In this document: positions 63,107 to 64,000 of the stretch, one piece after another
How the letters are laid out: each line of letters begins with the position of its first letter
Position numbering within the stretch: position 1 is the first letter of the stretch
NCBI GenBank assembly: GCA_945910005.1
Contig: OX246747.1
Coordinates: 32,928,750 to 32,992,749, forward strand
DNA from: Isoperla grammatica
Lineage: Eukaryota > Arthropoda > Insecta > Plecoptera > Perlodidae
Direction: 5' to 3'
Length of the DNA stretch: 64,000 nt
Made by a program: the position numbers and the translations under genes
Notes under the pieces: model-generated
The model's database searches: none
What the model was told of the DNA's origin: nothing
What the model saw: only the letters and a program-made list of their open reading frames with translations

Positions 63107-64000
63107 ATTTTAAATCGAAAATATAAAATGTAGGTGAAGCAGAAATTTATTTTGATGGAACGTTTGAATGTCTTTGGAATGAACTTGTATAGAGTATATA
63201 AGTGTGACGTCACGATTCCCGTGTCAACCAATGACGAACCGTATTTGTGACTCCAAACAATCATGACAGTTGACAGATAGTTTTGTGTTTGCAAACATTA
63301 TAGCGAGGGTTATCCGTTCAGATATTTCGTTTTCTTTAACACGAAACAGTGAAAAAGAAGTTGAATAAATTGAAAGTCAAGTATTGTAATGATACAACTA
63401 CTACTCTTAATAATAACAACGTTTCATGAAAGTTGTTTGGATTCAGATAGCTCGTCCGCCATTTAATCTGACGTCATCACTAATACAATCCATATAAGCT
63501 CAAGTACTCTGTTAAACCAATCTTTTATGGTACATCCTAGTATATAACATAAATGCACTCTTGCAATGTAGCTCGATGATTGCGGAAGTGATAAAGTAAG
63601 TTATTCAAGTCCAAAGCTCTTCGTAAGAAAGGTGTATTTTTAGACTGCTGCAAGTGGAATAAGGTACACGTGGCGTTGAAATAAACTTTGAGTATCGCCG
63701 TGCACATGCACACGGCACTTTTACAGCTGCTGTGATGCAGCTGGGAGAAAAAAAAATTATAACTAGAGCACGTGTATGTTCCCGACTTCTGCTTTATTTC
63801 TTTCTGTTTGTAAATACATGCCTCAAAAATAGTTTTAAGTACTTATACTAAAGGTAAGTATATTATTTAATGCTTATTCCCATAATTTTTATTAGTAAGG
63901 TCCTTTATAGCATTTTTTAGACACTTTTCTACTATTTCGATAAAAGTTGTTACTAAAACGGATGTAGTAAGCGAGCTTATAACCTTTGTCGAGCCGTAAA
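63107..64000. other. Non-coding stretch, no gene seen
   Basis: No domain-bearing frame. CGTGCACATGCACACGGCAC near 63699 is partly palindromic and TACAGCTGCTGTGATGCAGCTG follows at about 63722. Confidence 0.35.

Overview
This is AT-rich, intron- and repeat-dominated animal DNA, most likely from a marine invertebrate. The evidence is metazoan retroelements, tRNA- and 5S-derived SINEs, short inverted-repeat DNA transposons, large satellites and stretches rich in GGCCTA. The phylum cannot be fixed from the sequence. There are no operons, and almost every long open reading frame belongs to a mobile element. One short exon-like frame near 28.3-28.7 kb is the only candidate for a host gene.

Layout. 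0-5.8 kb: a 174-bp satellite and short inverted-repeat DNA transposons, two of them with TTA duplications of the PIF/Harbinger type. 5.8-26.5 kb: an array of ~300-bp repeats broken by nested insertions. The first is a solo LTR (6461-12090) that was itself split by a complete 4.8-kb non-LTR retrotransposon (6603-11435). The second is a complete 12.1-kb Ty3/gypsy element (12785-24878) whose two 815-bp LTRs read as identical and which carries gag, pol, an envelope gene and two small extra frames. 26.5-35.3 kb: SINEs, palindromic elements, a 75-bp minisatellite and the exon-like frame.

35.3-56.3 kb: two arrays of ~147/294-bp units in opposite orientation, with matching outermost units, enclose about 16 kb. 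That interior holds a 1123-codon frame joining a MULE-like DDE transposase, a zinc finger and a ubiquitin-specific-protease-like domain, with a 162-aa AT-hook protein just upstream. I read this as one ~21-kb DNA transposon that has collected LINE, Penelope and microsatellite debris. 56.3-64 kb: a fold-back element, a SINE built from two 5S rRNA-like units, a perfect-looking hairpin, minisatellites and tRNA-like sequence.

Expression logic. The gypsy element has a retrovirus-like plan: a splice donor 12 nt before the gag ATG, a G GGA AAC slippery site with a downstream stem for Gag-Pol, and three polypyrimidine-rich splice acceptors each placed shortly before an ATG frame. The non-LTR element separates ORF1 from ORF2 by a single in-frame UAG in the leaky context UAG-CAA-UUA, so its reverse transcriptase is probably made by stop-codon readthrough. 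All functional statements rest on motif reading; no database search was possible.
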